Shown: positions 36,592 to 52,541, counted from the first letter of the stretch. The stretch is 64,000 bases of DNA from an uncultured Coriobacteriales bacterium (GCA_934636245.1 CAKUAI010000009.1:62001-126000); one strand, 5' to 3'. Translations and numbers: made by a program. The notes: generated by a model not told the origin, from the letters alone.

Positions 36592-37173
36592 GTGCGTAAG
36601 TCCCTCCTTCTCGTCGACGGCTACAACGTGATTCGCTCACAGGGCCCCTACAGGGGCCTTGTTGACGACGACCTGCGCGATCCGGTGTTGCATGACGTGT
36701 ACGTGCGTGCCCGTGCGGCCCTCATCGCCGACGTGGCCGCCTTCGCGCAGGGAAGCTACACCCGCACCACGGTGGTCTTCGACGGATTCGGCAACCCCGA
36801 CCCTGAGCGTCCCCCGCGCAGAAGCGCAGGCATCGACATCGTCTTCTCGCCCTCGGGGGTCGAGGCTGATGCCGTCATCGAGCAGCTGGCGCGCACCTAT
36901 CGCGTGCAAGGCTGGGAGGTCACGGTCATCACATCCGACGCTGGGGTGCAGTCCACGGTGTTTGCCGACGGGGTCACGAGGCTCTCCTCGCGCATGTTCA
37001 CCAACGAGGCGCACGACATGAACGAGCGCATCGACCAGATGCGTTATGTCCCCAACACGGGCGCGCCCGCGCGCACCACGGTCAAGGACAGGCTTCCCAG
37101 CGACGTGCGCGCCCGCCTCATGCAGATGGCAATGACCAGACAAAGCAAAGGAGCCAGCCATGGCCGAAAGTAA
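36592..37173 (+). CDS. YacP-like NYN-domain ribonuclease
   Basis: A PIN-like NYN protein related to B. subtilis Rae1/YacP, which cuts mRNA in the ribosome. Acidic active-site residues are in LLLVDGYNVI, VVFDGFGN, SGVEADAVIEQLA and VITSDAGVQ. It begins with GTG one base after the rlmB stop, with GGGGAGAG upstream, so it is coupled to rlmB as in many Gram-positives. 193 residues; the last 14 bases overlap the next gene. Confidence 0.88.
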   Translation: MRKSLLLVDGYNVIRSQGPYRGLVDDDLRDPVLHDVYVRARAALIADVAAFAQGSYTRTTVVFDGFGNPDPERPPRRSAGIDIVFSPSGVEADAVIEQLARTYRVQGWEVTVITSDAGVQSTVFADGVTRLSSRMFTNEAHDMNERIDQMRYVPNTGAPARTTVKDRLPSDVRARLMQMAMTRQSKGASHGRK

Positions 37174-37621
37174 GGAAAGGCCCGCCGATCAGCAGTGGGC
37201 GAAGGCACAAGACGCCCACCGCACCGATTTCGACCGCGCCAAGAGCCCCATGCCCATGCGCGTGGCTGCCTTTGCCCTGTGGGTGGTTGCCATCGCGCTT
37301 GAGGTCGCCTGCATCCTCGTCGTCTCGGGGGCGCTGCATGTTCCCGTGCTGTCTGATGTGGCCTGGCTTTGCGTCGTCCTGGGCGTTGTGGGCTGCCTTG
37401 TGCTCACGTTGTTCGGGCAGCGCATGTGGAAGAAGGCGGGTGCTATCCGCGCCGCTAAGTCGCAGGCTGCGATCGGCGTCGTGATGGCCTCGGCGGGATG
37501 TGCCCTGTGGGCCCTGTTCTTCTGTGCCTCAAAGAACCTTCCTGCGTCAAGTAAAGTCGCAGGAATCGTTGCAGCAGCCGTAGTCATTGTTGCTGGCGTA
37601 TTGGTAGGCAACGTCCTATAA
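37160..37621 (+). CDS. Four-helix membrane protein, unknown function
   Basis: 153 residues with a charged cytoplasmic start (first ~30 residues) and four predicted hydrophobic helices (about residues 34-56, 65-85, 102-122 and 132-152). It starts inside the end of the NYN gene with AAAGGAG upstream and is followed by a terminator, so it closes the cysS-rlmB transcription unit. I do not recognise the family. Confidence 0.75.
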   Translation: MAESKERPADQQWAKAQDAHRTDFDRAKSPMPMRVAAFALWVVAIALEVACILVVSGALHVPVLSDVAWLCVVLGVVGCLVLTLFGQRMWKKAGAIRAAKSQAAIGVVMASAGCALWALFFCASKNLPASSKVAGIVAAAVVIVAGVLVGNVL

Positions 37622-37649
37622 CGGGCGTTTTACAACGATCCAGGCCCTG

Positions 37650-37722
37650 CTGTGGCGGGTGTGCTGGGACGCGTGCACGGGCGTGCATGTCGATCCCGGT
37701 GCACCCGCCACAGTTCGTTTTG
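37650..37722 (+). terminator. Large multi-stem intrinsic terminator
   Basis: CTGTGGCGGGTG (37650-37661) pairs with CACCCGCCACAG (37702-37713), with a further TGCACG/CGTGCA hairpin inside, followed by TTCGTTTTG. Confidence 0.8.
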
Positions 37723-37755
37723 TACAGATAACTTTGTGTCAAATGACATGCAGGC

Positions 37756-37785
37756 TTGCAATAGGGCAGCTACATCGTGTAAAGT
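37756..37785 (+). promoter_or_regulatory. Promoter of the tRNA-tuf operon
   Basis: TTGCAA (37756-37761), an 18-base spacer, then TAAAGT (37780-37785). It ends 23 bases before tRNA-Thr. Confidence 0.65.
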
Positions 37786-37807
37786 CTCCCGCCGTGGGAA
37801 TCCACGT

Positions 37808-37882
37808 GCCGGCTTAGCTCAATGGTAGAGCACCCGCCTTGTAAGCGGAAGGTTATGAGTTCGAGTCTCCTAGCCGGCACCA
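37808..37882 (+). tRNA. tRNA-Thr (anticodon UGU)
   Basis: Acceptor GCCGGCT/AGCCGGC, anticodon loop CTTGTAA, encoded CCA. The outermost anticodon-stem pair (27-43) is a C-A mismatch. Confidence 0.95.
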
Positions 37883-38039
37883 CGTCTTCCTCCAACGGTT
37901 GTGAAGGACTTATGAACTTCAAGTTCTTCCAAATTCCCCGTTGACAGGCAGCGTGGAGGCGCGTAATATTCCCACTTGCTTGAACGCACCAACCCAACGC
38001 GAGCAAGCAGAGGTTCCTGAGAAAAGAAGAACAAAGAAT

Positions 38040-38124
38040 GGGCGTTTGCCCGAGTGGTTAATGGGGACGGGCTGTAAACCCGTTGGCTATGCCTACCTAG
38101 GTTCGAATCCTAGAGCGCCCACCA
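38040..38124 (+). tRNA. tRNA-Tyr (anticodon GUA)
   Basis: Long-variable-arm tRNA of 85 bases, acceptor GGGCGTT/AGCGCCC, anticodon loop CTGTAAA, encoded CCA. Confidence 0.96.
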
Positions 38125-38125
38125 T

Positions 38126-38201
38126 GCCTGTCTAGCTCAGTTGGTAGAGCACCACATTGGTAATGTGGAGGTCACCGGTTCAAATCCGGTGGCAGGCTCC
38201 A
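38126..38201 (+). tRNA. tRNA-Thr (anticodon GGU)
   Basis: Acceptor GCCTGTC/GGCAGGC, anticodon loop TTGGTAA, encoded CCA. It begins one base after the tRNA-Tyr end. Confidence 0.96.
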
Positions 38202-38232
38202 TTCTTCTTCTTCCTTTCGCAGTACCACATAC

Positions 38233-38309
38233 GGCGGTGTAGCTCAGCTGGTTAGAGCGCACGGTTCATACCCGTGTTGTCACTGGTTCGAATCCAGTCA
38301 CCGCTACCA
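38233..38309 (+). tRNA. tRNA-Met-type (anticodon CAU), probably elongator
   Basis: Cloverleaf with anticodon loop TTCATAC and encoded CCA. The anticodon stem CACGG/CCGTG lacks the three G-C pairs of initiator tRNA, so it is an elongator Met or a lysidine-modified Ile tRNA. The first acceptor pair is G-U. Confidence 0.9.
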
Positions 38310-38323
38310 TTATGATGCTTAAT

Positions 38324-38344
38324 GCGGCGCGTTTATCGCGCCGC
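38324..38344 (+). promoter_or_regulatory. GC hairpin between tRNA-Met and tuf
   Basis: GCGGCGCG-TTTAT-CGCGCCGC perfect 8-bp stem with no T run after it. It may mark the RNA processing point between tRNAs and the tuf message or weakly attenuate tuf. Confidence 0.5.
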
Positions 38345-38406
38345 AGGCATATATAAGGGTATTACCGGTCAGCCAGCCGGAAGAAATTTTCCTACGAGGA
38401 GGAACA

Positions 38407-39597
38407 ATGGCCAAGGAAAAGTTTGTTCGTTCCAAGCCCCACGTGAACATTGGTACCATCGGTCACGTTGACCACGGCAAGACCACGCTGACTGCCGCTA
38501 TCACCAAGGTTCTCTCTGAGACCGAGGGCTGCAAGGCCGACTTCACCGCCTTCGAGAACATCGACAAGGCTCCCGAGGAGCGCGAGCGTGGTATTACCAT
38601 CTCCGTCTCCCACGTTGAGTACGAGACCTGGGAGCGTCACTACGCTCACGTTGACTGCCCCGGCCACGCCGACTACGTCAAGAACATGATTACTGGTGCT
38701 GCCCAGATGGACGGCGCTATCCTGGTTATTGCTGCTACCGACGGCCCCATGGCTCAGACCCGCGAGCACATCCTTCTCGCCCGTCAGGTCGGCGTGCCCT
38801 ACATCGTCGTCTTCCTGAACAAGTGCGACATGGTCGACGACGACGAGCTCATCGACCTCGTCGAGATGGAGACCCGCGACCTTCTCTCCGAGTACGAGTT
38901 CCCGGGCGACGATCTGCCTATCATCCGCGGCTCTGCTCTGGGTGCCCTCAACGGCGAGGAGAAGTGGGTCGAGTCCGTCCGTCAGCTCATGCACGCTGTC
39001 GACGAGTACATCCCCACGCCCGAGCGTGACGAGGCCAAGCCCTTCCTGATGGCCGTCGAGGACACCATGACCATCTCCGGCCGTGGTACCGTTGCTACCG
39101 GTCGTATCGAGCGCGGCACCCTGCATGTCTCCGATGCCCTCGAGATCGTCGGCATCAAGGACACGCAGACCACCGTCTGCACCGGCATCGAGATGTTCCG
39201 TAAGAGCCTCGACGAGGGCCAGGCTGGCGACAACGTCGGCGTCCTTCTCCGCGGCATCAAGCGTGAGGACATCGAGCGCGGCCAGGTTCTCTGCAAGCCC
39301 GGTTCGGTTCACCCTCACACCAAGTTCACTGGTGAGATGTACATCCTGACCAAGGACGAGGGCGGTCGTCACACCCCGTTCTTCACGGGCTATCGTCCCC
39401 AGTTCTACTTCCGTACCACTGACATCACTGGCCGTGTTGACCTGCCCGAGGGCATTGAGATGGTCATGCCCGGCGACCACGTGACGATTACCGGTACCCT
39501 CATTCACCCGATCGCCATGGAGGAGGGCCTGCGCTTCGCTATTCGCGAGGGTGGCCATACCGTTGGTTCGGGCCGCGTTTCTACCATCATCGAGTAG
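38407..39597 (+). CDS. tuf: Translation elongation factor Tu
   Basis: GTPase delivering aminoacyl-tRNA to the ribosome. G motifs: GHVDHGKT (19-26), DCPGHADYVKNM, NKCD and SAL; the switch block ERGITI is intact. 396 residues, start preceded by GAGGAGGA. Here tuf sits behind four tRNAs and before rpmG-secE-nusG instead of after fusA, similar to the tRNA-tufB arrangement in enterobacteria. Codon use is very biased, as expected for high expression. Confidence 0.98.
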   Translation: MAKEKFVRSKPHVNIGTIGHVDHGKTTLTAAITKVLSETEGCKADFTAFENIDKAPEERERGITISVSHVEYETWERHYAHVDCPGHADYVKNMITGAAQMDGAILVIAATDGPMAQTREHILLARQVGVPYIVVFLNKCDMVDDDELIDLVEMETRDLLSEYEFPGDDLPIIRGSALGALNGEEKWVESVRQLMHAVDEYIPTPERDEAKPFLMAVEDTMTISGRGTVATGRIERGTLHVSDALEIVGIKDTQTTVCTGIEMFRKSLDEGQAGDNVGVLLRGIKREDIERGQVLCKPGSVHPHTKFTGEMYILTKDEGGRHTPFFTGYRPQFYFRTTDITGRVDLPEGIEMVMPGDHVTITGTLIHPIAMEEGLRFAIREGGHTVGSGRVSTIIE

Positions 39598-39618
39598 TCT
39601 CGCTTTTATGCCTTGCTG

Positions 39619-39651
39619 GAGCCCGGCATCGAAAGGTGTCGGGCTCTTTTC
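39619..39651 (+). terminator. Intrinsic terminator after tuf
   Basis: GAGCCCGGCATC-GAAA-GGTGTCGGGCTC followed by TTTT. Confidence 0.9.
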
Positions 39652-39744
39652 TGTTTCTGTGTCCCTGCATGTCCTCGAATGATCGCTGAGACCAGCTTTT
39701 CGTCACTGCGAATCATGGCGAAATTGTAGGCTCAAAATTGTCCG

Positions 39745-39773
39745 TTGACATACAGTGGCACAGAGAGTAAAGT
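39745..39773 (+). promoter_or_regulatory. Strong promoter for rpmG-tRNA-Trp-secE-nusG
   Basis: Perfect -35 TTGACA (39745-39750), a 17-base spacer, then -10 TAAAGT (39768-39773). Confidence 0.82.
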
Positions 39774-39819
39774 TATTTATCGCGCTCCACGGATGGGGCT
39801 TGTTTTTCAGGAGGATTGA

Positions 39820-39969
39820 ATGCGTACTATGGTTACCCTCGCTTGCACCGAATGCAAGCGCCGCAACTATACTATGACCAAGAACAAGGCTACTACTCCC
39901 GATCGCGTGGAGTTCAAGAAGTATTGCCCTTGGTGCCGTCACCACACGCTTCATCGCGAGACTCGTTAG
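39820..39969 (+). CDS. rpmG: 50S ribosomal protein L33
   Basis: A 49-residue gene short enough to be overlooked. It begins MRTMVTLACTEC with an ideal CAGGAGGA upstream, and has two CxxC pairs (CTEC and CPWC) that make it the zinc-binding form of L33, ending HTLHRETR. It lies between tuf and tRNA-Trp/secE, the classical place for rpmG in Gram-positive and Thermotoga-like chromosomes. Confidence 0.95.
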   Translation: MRTMVTLACTECKRRNYTMTKNKATTPDRVEFKKYCPWCRHHTLHRETR

Positions 39970-39992
39970 GATTCGGCGAGTCGTAACGTTCT

Positions 39993-40068
39993 AGGCCAGT
40001 AGCTCCAATGGTAGAGCGGCGGTCTCCAAAACCGTTTGTTGGGGGTTCGAGTCCCTCCTGGCCTGCCA
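39993..40068 (+). tRNA. tRNA-Trp (anticodon CCA)
   Basis: Acceptor AGGCCAG/CTGGCCT, anticodon loop CTCCAAA, discriminator G, encoded CCA. Placed between rpmG and secE. Confidence 0.96.
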
Positions 40069-40078
40069 GTATTTTATC

Positions 40079-40111
40079 GACTCGTCCATCGTAAGGTGGG
40101 CGAGTCTTTTT
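40079..40111 (+). terminator. Terminator/attenuator between tRNA-Trp and secE
   Basis: GACTCGTCCATC-GTAA-GGTGGGCGAGTC followed by TTTTT. No clear promoter lies between it and secE, so read-through probably supplies secE-nusG. Confidence 0.8.
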
Positions 40112-40152
40112 ATGTCTGTAGTATTTGCTTCACGGTGATTAAGGACTACCTT

Positions 40153-40449
40153 ATGGCATCGAGCAATTCCAAGAAGGTCTCTGGCGAGGGCAAGAAGGCT
40201 GTTGCTGCCGAGGCAAAGAAGAAGGACGCCAAGAAGGCCGACTCCAAGAAGCCCGGACTCGTTGAGCGCGCTCGCACCTACTTCAAGGGCGTCAAGTCCG
40301 AGATCAAGCGCGTGACGTGGCCCACGAAGAACGAGCTCGTTAAGTACACCGGTGCCGTTCTGGGCATGCTTGTGTTCTTCGGCGTCCTTATCGCTGTAGT
40401 AGACGCAGTCATCGTTCCTGTGCTCTACGCCTACCAGGGATTGAGGTAA
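40153..40449 (+). CDS. secE: Preprotein translocase subunit SecE
   Basis: 98 residues. A long Lys/Ala-rich cytoplasmic start (residues 1-35) precedes the conserved amphipathic helix YFKGVKSEIKRVTWPTKNEL and one membrane helix (about 67-90). It clamps SecY in the export channel. Start at 40153 after AAGGA; nusG begins four bases after its stop codon region. Single-helix SecE is typical of Gram-positive bacteria. Confidence 0.95.
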   Translation: MASSNSKKVSGEGKKAVAAEAKKKDAKKADSKKPGLVERARTYFKGVKSEIKRVTWPTKNELVKYTGAVLGMLVFFGVLIAVVDAVIVPVLYAYQGLR

Positions 40450-40452
40450 GTA

Positions 40453-40992
40453 ATGGCTAAGCGTTGGTATGTCGTCCACACGTACTCTGGCTACGAGAAC
40501 AAGGTCAAGGCCGACCTGCAGCATCGTGTTGAGATGAACGGCCTCACCAAGTCCATCGTTGACATCGAGATCCCCACTGAGGAGGTCACCGAGGTCAAGG
40601 AGGGCGGCCAGCGTAGCGTCAAGGAGTCCAAGGTTCTTCCCAGCTACGTTCTCGTGCGCATGGAGATGAACGACCACACCTGGTCTATCGTGCGCAATAC
40701 CCCCGGTGTCACCGGTTTCGTGGGTGCAGACAACAACAAGCCTGTGCCCCTCACGCGTGATGAGTTCAACTCCATCATGCACCGTGACGAGGCTGGCACG
40801 CCTGTTCGTCACACCTCTGTCGACGTCGAGGTGGGGCAGACCGTCAAGGTTAAGTCTGGCCCTCTGGCCGATTTCGACGGTATCGTGACGGAGGTCAATC
40901 CTGAGGCCGGGAAGGTGCGCGTTAGCGTTACAATCTTCGGTCGCGAGACTCCGGTCGAGCTTAGCTTCGATCAGATCGCCTCCATCAACTAG
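40453..40992 (+). CDS. nusG: Transcription termination/antitermination protein NusG
   Basis: 179 residues. The NGN domain (RWYVVHTYSGYENKVKADL through LVRMEMNDHTWSIVRNTPGV) binds RNA polymerase; the C-terminal KOW domain (VGQTVKVKSGPLADFDGIV) binds S10 or Rho. The ATG at 40453 follows the secE stop by three bases with TGAGG-type spacing. No extra insert domain. Confidence 0.97.
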   Translation: MAKRWYVVHTYSGYENKVKADLQHRVEMNGLTKSIVDIEIPTEEVTEVKEGGQRSVKESKVLPSYVLVRMEMNDHTWSIVRNTPGVTGFVGADNNKPVPLTRDEFNSIMHRDEAGTPVRHTSVDVEVGQTVKVKSGPLADFDGIVTEVNPEAGKVRVSVTIFGRETPVELSFDQIASIN

Positions 40993-41004
40993 GTTGATCC
41001 CAGC

Positions 41005-41036
41005 GAGCGTGTCCTCATCATTGATGGGGCACGCTC
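41005..41036 (+). promoter_or_regulatory. Hairpin in the rplK leader
   Basis: GAGCGTGTCC pairs with GGGGCACGCTC across an 11-base loop. It has no T run. In many bacteria L1 represses rplKA through a structure in this position, so it is a candidate L1 site. Confidence 0.45.
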
Positions 41037-41084
41037 ATGAGATATGTATCATTGGTTCGAGTCATATATGAAAGAGGATCTCAT

Positions 41085-41516
41085 ATGGCCCCCAAGAAGA
41101 AGGTAACTGGTTTCATCAAGCTCCAGATTCCGGCCGGCGCCGCTAACCCTGCGCCTCCCGTCGGCCCCGCTCTGGGCTCCAAGGGCGTCAACATCATGGC
41201 GTTCTGCAAGGAGTTCAACGCCCGCACCTCCGACAAGGCTGGCACGATCATCCCTGTCGAGATTACGGTGTTCGAGGACAAGAGCTTCGAGTTCATCACG
41301 AAGACCCCGCCGGCAGCCGTCCTGATCAAGCAGGCTTGCGGCATCAAGTCCGGTTCTGCCCGTCCCCAGGCTGACAAGGTTGCTCAGCTCACGCAGGATC
41401 AGCTGCGTCAGATTGCTGAGACCAAGATGCCCGACCTCAACGCCAACAGCATTGAGGCTGCCATGAGCATCATCGCCGGCACCGCCCGTTCCATGGGCGT
41501 CACCGTCGCCGAGTAA
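41085..41516 (+). CDS. rplK: 50S ribosomal protein L11
   Basis: 143 residues; starts MAPKKKVTGFIKLQIPAG, with the PPVGPALG segment that binds translation factors. ATG at 41085 with AGAGGA upstream is preferred over an in-frame ATG 48 bases earlier that adds unconserved residues. First gene of the L11-L1 unit. Confidence 0.96.
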   Translation: MAPKKKVTGFIKLQIPAGAANPAPPVGPALGSKGVNIMAFCKEFNARTSDKAGTIIPVEITVFEDKSFEFITKTPPAAVLIKQACGIKSGSARPQADKVAQLTQDQLRQIAETKMPDLNANSIEAAMSIIAGTARSMGVTVAE

Positions 41517-41591
41517 ACCTGAACCTACGGCATTGCGCCGTTAGTGGGAGAGCCCCAAGAGGGACCCGACACAACCACGAAAGGAAACACC

Positions 41592-42308
41592 ATGCCTAAG
41601 CACGGCAAGCGTTACAACGAGCAGGCCGCCAAGATCGACTCCACCAAGCTTTACGCCCCCGTTGAGGCCGCCAAGCTGGCCAAGGAGACCGCTAGCGCCA
41701 AGTTCGACGAGTCCATCGAGGTTCACTTCCGCCTCGGCATCGACCCCCGCAAGGCCGACCAGAACATCCGCGGCTCCATCGCCCTGCCTCACGGTACCGG
41801 CAAGACCGTCCGCGTGGCTGTCTTCGCTGAGGGCGACAAGGCCCGCGAGGCTGAGGCCGCTGGCGCCGATGTCATCGGCTCCGACGAGCTCGTCGCTGCT
41901 ATCCAGAAGGGCGAGATTAACTTCGACGCTGCTATCGCCACCCCGAACATGATGGCCAAGGTTGGCCGCATCGGTAAGATCCTTGGTCCCCGTGGCCTCA
42001 TGCCCAACCCCAAGCTGGGCACCGTGACCATGGACGTCGCCAAGATGGTCTCCGAGCTCAAGGCCGGCCGCGTCGAGTACCGCGCTGACCGTTACGGCAT
42101 CTGCCACATCCCCATGGGCAAGGCTTCCTTCGAGCTCGAGAAGCTCGTGGAGAACTATGGCGCGCTCATGACTGAGATCCTCCGCGTCAAGCCCTCCACC
42201 GCCAAGGGCCGTTACGTCAAGTCCGTCACCATCACCTCGACCATGGGCCCTGGCATCAAGGTCGATCCCGCTGTGGTGCGCAACTTCATGGACGCCGCTG
42301 CCGAGTAG
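41592..42308 (+). CDS. rplA: 50S ribosomal protein L1
   Basis: 238 residues beginning MPKHGKRYNEQAAKID; signature block KVGRIGKILGPRGLMPNPK is intact. L1 forms the mobile stalk near the E site and usually represses its own operon. ATG at 41592 follows GAAAGGAAAC. Ends in a strong terminator. Confidence 0.96.
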   Translation: MPKHGKRYNEQAAKIDSTKLYAPVEAAKLAKETASAKFDESIEVHFRLGIDPRKADQNIRGSIALPHGTGKTVRVAVFAEGDKAREAEAAGADVIGSDELVAAIQKGEINFDAAIATPNMMAKVGRIGKILGPRGLMPNPKLGTVTMDVAKMVSELKAGRVEYRADRYGICHIPMGKASFELEKLVENYGALMTEILRVKPSTAKGRYVKSVTITSTMGPGIKVDPAVVRNFMDAAAE

Positions 42309-42332
42309 GCTTGTGCTCAAACGGTGTTGCTT

Positions 42333-42372
42333 GGACCCCTCTGCCAATTCTCATGGCAGGGGGGTCTTTTTT
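42333..42372 (+). terminator. Intrinsic terminator after rplA
   Basis: GGACCCCTCTGCCA pairs with TGGCAGGGGGGTC and is followed by six T. Confidence 0.9.
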
Positions 42373-42424
42373 GTGCTTAAATATACAAGCTTGCAAACGC
42401 AAGCACATCAACGTGATGCGATCC

Positions 42425-42540
42425 GCTGCCAAAGACGGCCGGTGTCCTTAAGGACATAATGGGGCAACCCTCCTGCCTAGGTGGTCAAAGGTTTGTACCT
42501 TACGGCCTCCTGTGTCTTTGCGGCATGGGGGGCCGTTTTC
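42425..42540 (+). promoter_or_regulatory. L10-type ribosomal leader with attenuator
   Basis: A long-range stem GCTGCCAAAGAC (42425-42436) with GTCTTTGCGGC (42514-42524) matches the L10 leader architecture to which the L10(L12)4 complex binds. Its 3' strand falls in the loop of a terminator hairpin, ACGGCCTCC (42502-42510) with GGGGGGCCGT (42527-42536) then TTTTC. The two structures exclude each other, as expected for attenuation. Confidence 0.72.
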
Positions 42541-42610
42541 ATTTCCTTGTGAATGCGGCCTGCCACAAGCTTTCCGGCTGGTCGCGCACGAGGAAAGGAG
42601 GTGCAACGAT

Positions 42611-43102
42611 ATGCCCACTCAGAAAAAGATTGACCAGGTTGCTGCAATCACCGAGGACCTCGGCGCCAACGCCGGTTTCTTCGTCATCGATTACCGCGGC
42701 CTGACCGTGAAGGCCTTCAGCACTCTGCGTAAGAACCTTCGCGCCAACGGCGCCAAGTGCTCTGTTTACAAGAACAACCTTGTGAACCGTGCTCTGGTTG
42801 ATTCGTCCAATCCCGACATGGGCGAGCTGCTCACCGGTACCAACGCGTACGTCTTCTTCGAGAAGGATCCCGCAAGCGCCGGTAAGGTCATCAAGGACTT
42901 CGCTAAGGAGAACAAGTCCGTCGTGATCAAGTGCGGTCTCGTCGATGGTGCTGTGTGTGACGAGGCTACTGCCAACGCTATCGCCGATCTGCCCGGTCGC
43001 GAGCAGCTGCTCGGCACGATCCTGGCCACCATGCTCAACCCCATGTCCCAGATTGCTCGCGTTATCGACCTTATCCGCGAGCAGAAGGAGCAGGCTGCCT
43101 AA
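42611..43102 (+). CDS. rplJ: 50S ribosomal protein L10
   Basis: 163 residues beginning MPTQKKIDQVAAITEDL. It holds the L7/L12 dimers at the stalk base through its C-terminal helix (ARVIDLIREQKEQAA). The ATG at 42611 has AAAGGAGG upstream; an earlier in-frame ATG lies in the leader and is not used. Confidence 0.96.
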   Translation: MPTQKKIDQVAAITEDLGANAGFFVIDYRGLTVKAFSTLRKNLRANGAKCSVYKNNLVNRALVDSSNPDMGELLTGTNAYVFFEKDPASAGKVIKDFAKENKSVVIKCGLVDGAVCDEATANAIADLPGREQLLGTILATMLNPMSQIARVIDLIREQKEQAA

Positions 43103-43173
43103 GAGCTGCTTGATTCGCGAGCTTTTTAAATCGCCTGTCGCATATGCGGCATAGCATTAGAAGGAGTTTTACA

Positions 43174-43545
43174 ATGGCTGTCACCAAGGAAGAGATCGTC
43201 GAGACCCTTAAGGGCATGACGGCGATTGAGCTTTCTGAGCTCGTTCACGAGCTCGAGGACGTCTTCGGCGTCTCCGCTGCCCCCGTTGCCGTTGCCGCTG
43301 TTGCTGGCGCCGGCGCTGACGCTGAGGAGGAGAAGACCGAGTTTGACGTGGTCCTCGAGTCCTTCGGCGCCAACAAGATCGCCGTCATCAAGGTTGTCCG
43401 TGAGCTCACGGGCCTGGGCCTCAAGGAGGCCAAGGAGGCCGTCGACGGTTGCCCCAAGGCTCTTCTCGAGGGCGTCAACAAGGACAAGGCCGACGAGGCC
43501 AAGGCCAAGCTCGAAGAGGCTGGTGCTACCGCTTCCGTTAAGTAG
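43174..43545 (+). CDS. rplL: 50S ribosomal protein L7/L12
   Basis: 123 residues: N-terminal dimerisation domain (MAVTKEEIVETLKGMTAIEL), Ala/Val/Gly-rich hinge, and C-terminal factor-binding domain ending KLEEAGATASVK with GLGLKEAKEAVDG. Start at 43174 has AAGGAG upstream. Two terminators follow, separating it from rpoB. Confidence 0.97.
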   Translation: MAVTKEEIVETLKGMTAIELSELVHELEDVFGVSAAPVAVAAVAGAGADAEEEKTEFDVVLESFGANKIAVIKVVRELTGLGLKEAKEAVDGCPKALLEGVNKDKADEAKAKLEEAGATASVK

Positions 43546-43574
43546 TCTTAACCTACTTATTACGAGCGCACAAG

Positions 43575-43606
43575 GCGGGGTCCGGGTTACCGGGCTCCGC
43601 TTTTTT
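43575..43606 (+). terminator. Intrinsic terminator 1 after rplL
   Basis: GCGGGGTCCGGG with CGGGCTCCGC (including G-U pairs) followed by TTTTTT. Confidence 0.82.
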
Positions 43607-43622
43607 GTTTGCAGTGGGGGGA

Positions 43623-43654
43623 GGGCTGCCCGATTATGTTCGGGTGGCCCTTTT
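43623..43654 (+). terminator. Intrinsic terminator 2 after rplL
   Basis: GGGCTGCCCGA-TTATGT-TCGGGTGGCCC followed by TTTT. Together with the previous element it makes a tandem stop before the rpoB promoter. Confidence 0.75.
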
Positions 43655-43710
43655 GTATGCGCGCCCTATACCACATATGAGGGGTCTTGGTGTACGTGAA
43701 TTCTGAGGTT

Positions 43711-43738
43711 TTGCATACAAGAAATTTTGCTTTACAAT
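43711..43738 (+). promoter_or_regulatory. Promoter of rpoBC
   Basis: TTGCAT (43711-43716), a 16-base spacer, then TACAAT (43733-43738), 51 bases before the rpoB start. Confidence 0.72.
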
Positions 43739-43789
43739 AAAGGGTTGCGCGTAACATGCCATTTCTCTACTCGAAGGAGGCATCGCCGA

Positions 43790-47308
<3,519 letters not shown>

Positions 47309-47310
47309 CA

Positions 47311-51858
<4,548 letters not shown>

Positions 51859-51884
51859 CGCTCGGTTTCGATTGCGTTGAACTG

Positions 51885-51917
51885 TGGGGCCCGCCGTAAT
51901 CTGACGGGCCCCATTTG
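51885..51917 (+). terminator. Intrinsic terminator after rpoC
   Basis: TGGGGCCCG (51885-51893) pairs with CGGGCCCCA (51905-51913), followed by TTTG. Confidence 0.75.
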
Positions 51918-52015
51918 TGAAAACTCCGGGAAGTTTGTTTTACGTTGCAAAGACAAACAGCCCGTTTAGCTGCGGAGAAGTGCTCCGGGATGGATACGCC
52001 CGGCTCCGTGGCATT

Positions 52016-52044
52016 TTGACAATCAAGAGGAGGGATAATAATCT
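52016..52044 (+). promoter_or_regulatory. Promoter of rpsL-rpsG-fusA
   Basis: Perfect TTGACA (52016-52021), a 17-base spacer, then TAATCT (52039-52044), 68 bases before rpsL. Confidence 0.72.
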
Positions 52045-52111
52045 ACCTCCTCGTGTCCGGGCCGCGTCCCGGCCCGACATTTCCAAGACGAGTTCTGAAG
52101 GAGCGAGAGCT

Positions 52112-52483
52112 TTGCCTACCATTAACCAGCTTGTACGCCAGGGGCGCACCAAGGTTGCCTCCAAGTCCAAGAACGCAGCCCTGAAGGGTAACCCTCAGAA
52201 GCGTGGCGTCTGCACCCGTGTTTACACCACCAGCCCCAAGAAGCCTAACTCGGCTCTTCGTAAGGTCTGCCGTGTTCGTCTCGTCAACGGCATCGAGACC
52301 ACCGCTTACATCCCCGGTGAGGGCCACAACCTCCAGGAGCACTCCATCGTGCTCGTGCGCGGCGGCCGCGTCCGCGACCTGCCTGGTGTGCGTTACAAGG
52401 TCATTCGTGGCGCCTACGACTGCGCTGCTGTTGCCAACCGTAAGCAGGGCCGCTCCCGCTACGGTGCCAAGCGCCCGAAGTAA
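52112..52483 (+). CDS. rpsL: 30S ribosomal protein S12
   Basis: 123 residues when started at the TTG at 52112 (PTINQLVRQG follows), with GAAGGAG nine bases upstream. The longer open frame upstream is not conserved and overlaps the promoter. S12 controls decoding accuracy; the streptomycin-related TSPKKPNSALRK keeps both lysines of the sensitive type. Non-ATG start in a very highly expressed gene is worth noting. Confidence 0.96.
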   Translation: MPTINQLVRQGRTKVASKSKNAALKGNPQKRGVCTRVYTTSPKKPNSALRKVCRVRLVNGIETTAYIPGEGHNLQEHSIVLVRGGRVRDLPGVRYKVIRGAYDCAAVANRKQGRSRYGAKRPK

Positions 52484-52541
52484 GCTGCCTTTCTTTAACG
52501 CCCATTAGGCCTTGAGCCTGCACTGAACATGAGGAGTTTGA

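Noticed and set aside
37883..38039. Space between tRNA-Thr and tRNA-Tyr considered as a hidden tRNA or terminator
   Set aside because: No cloverleaf or T-run hairpin could be drawn; it is probably just a transcribed spacer.
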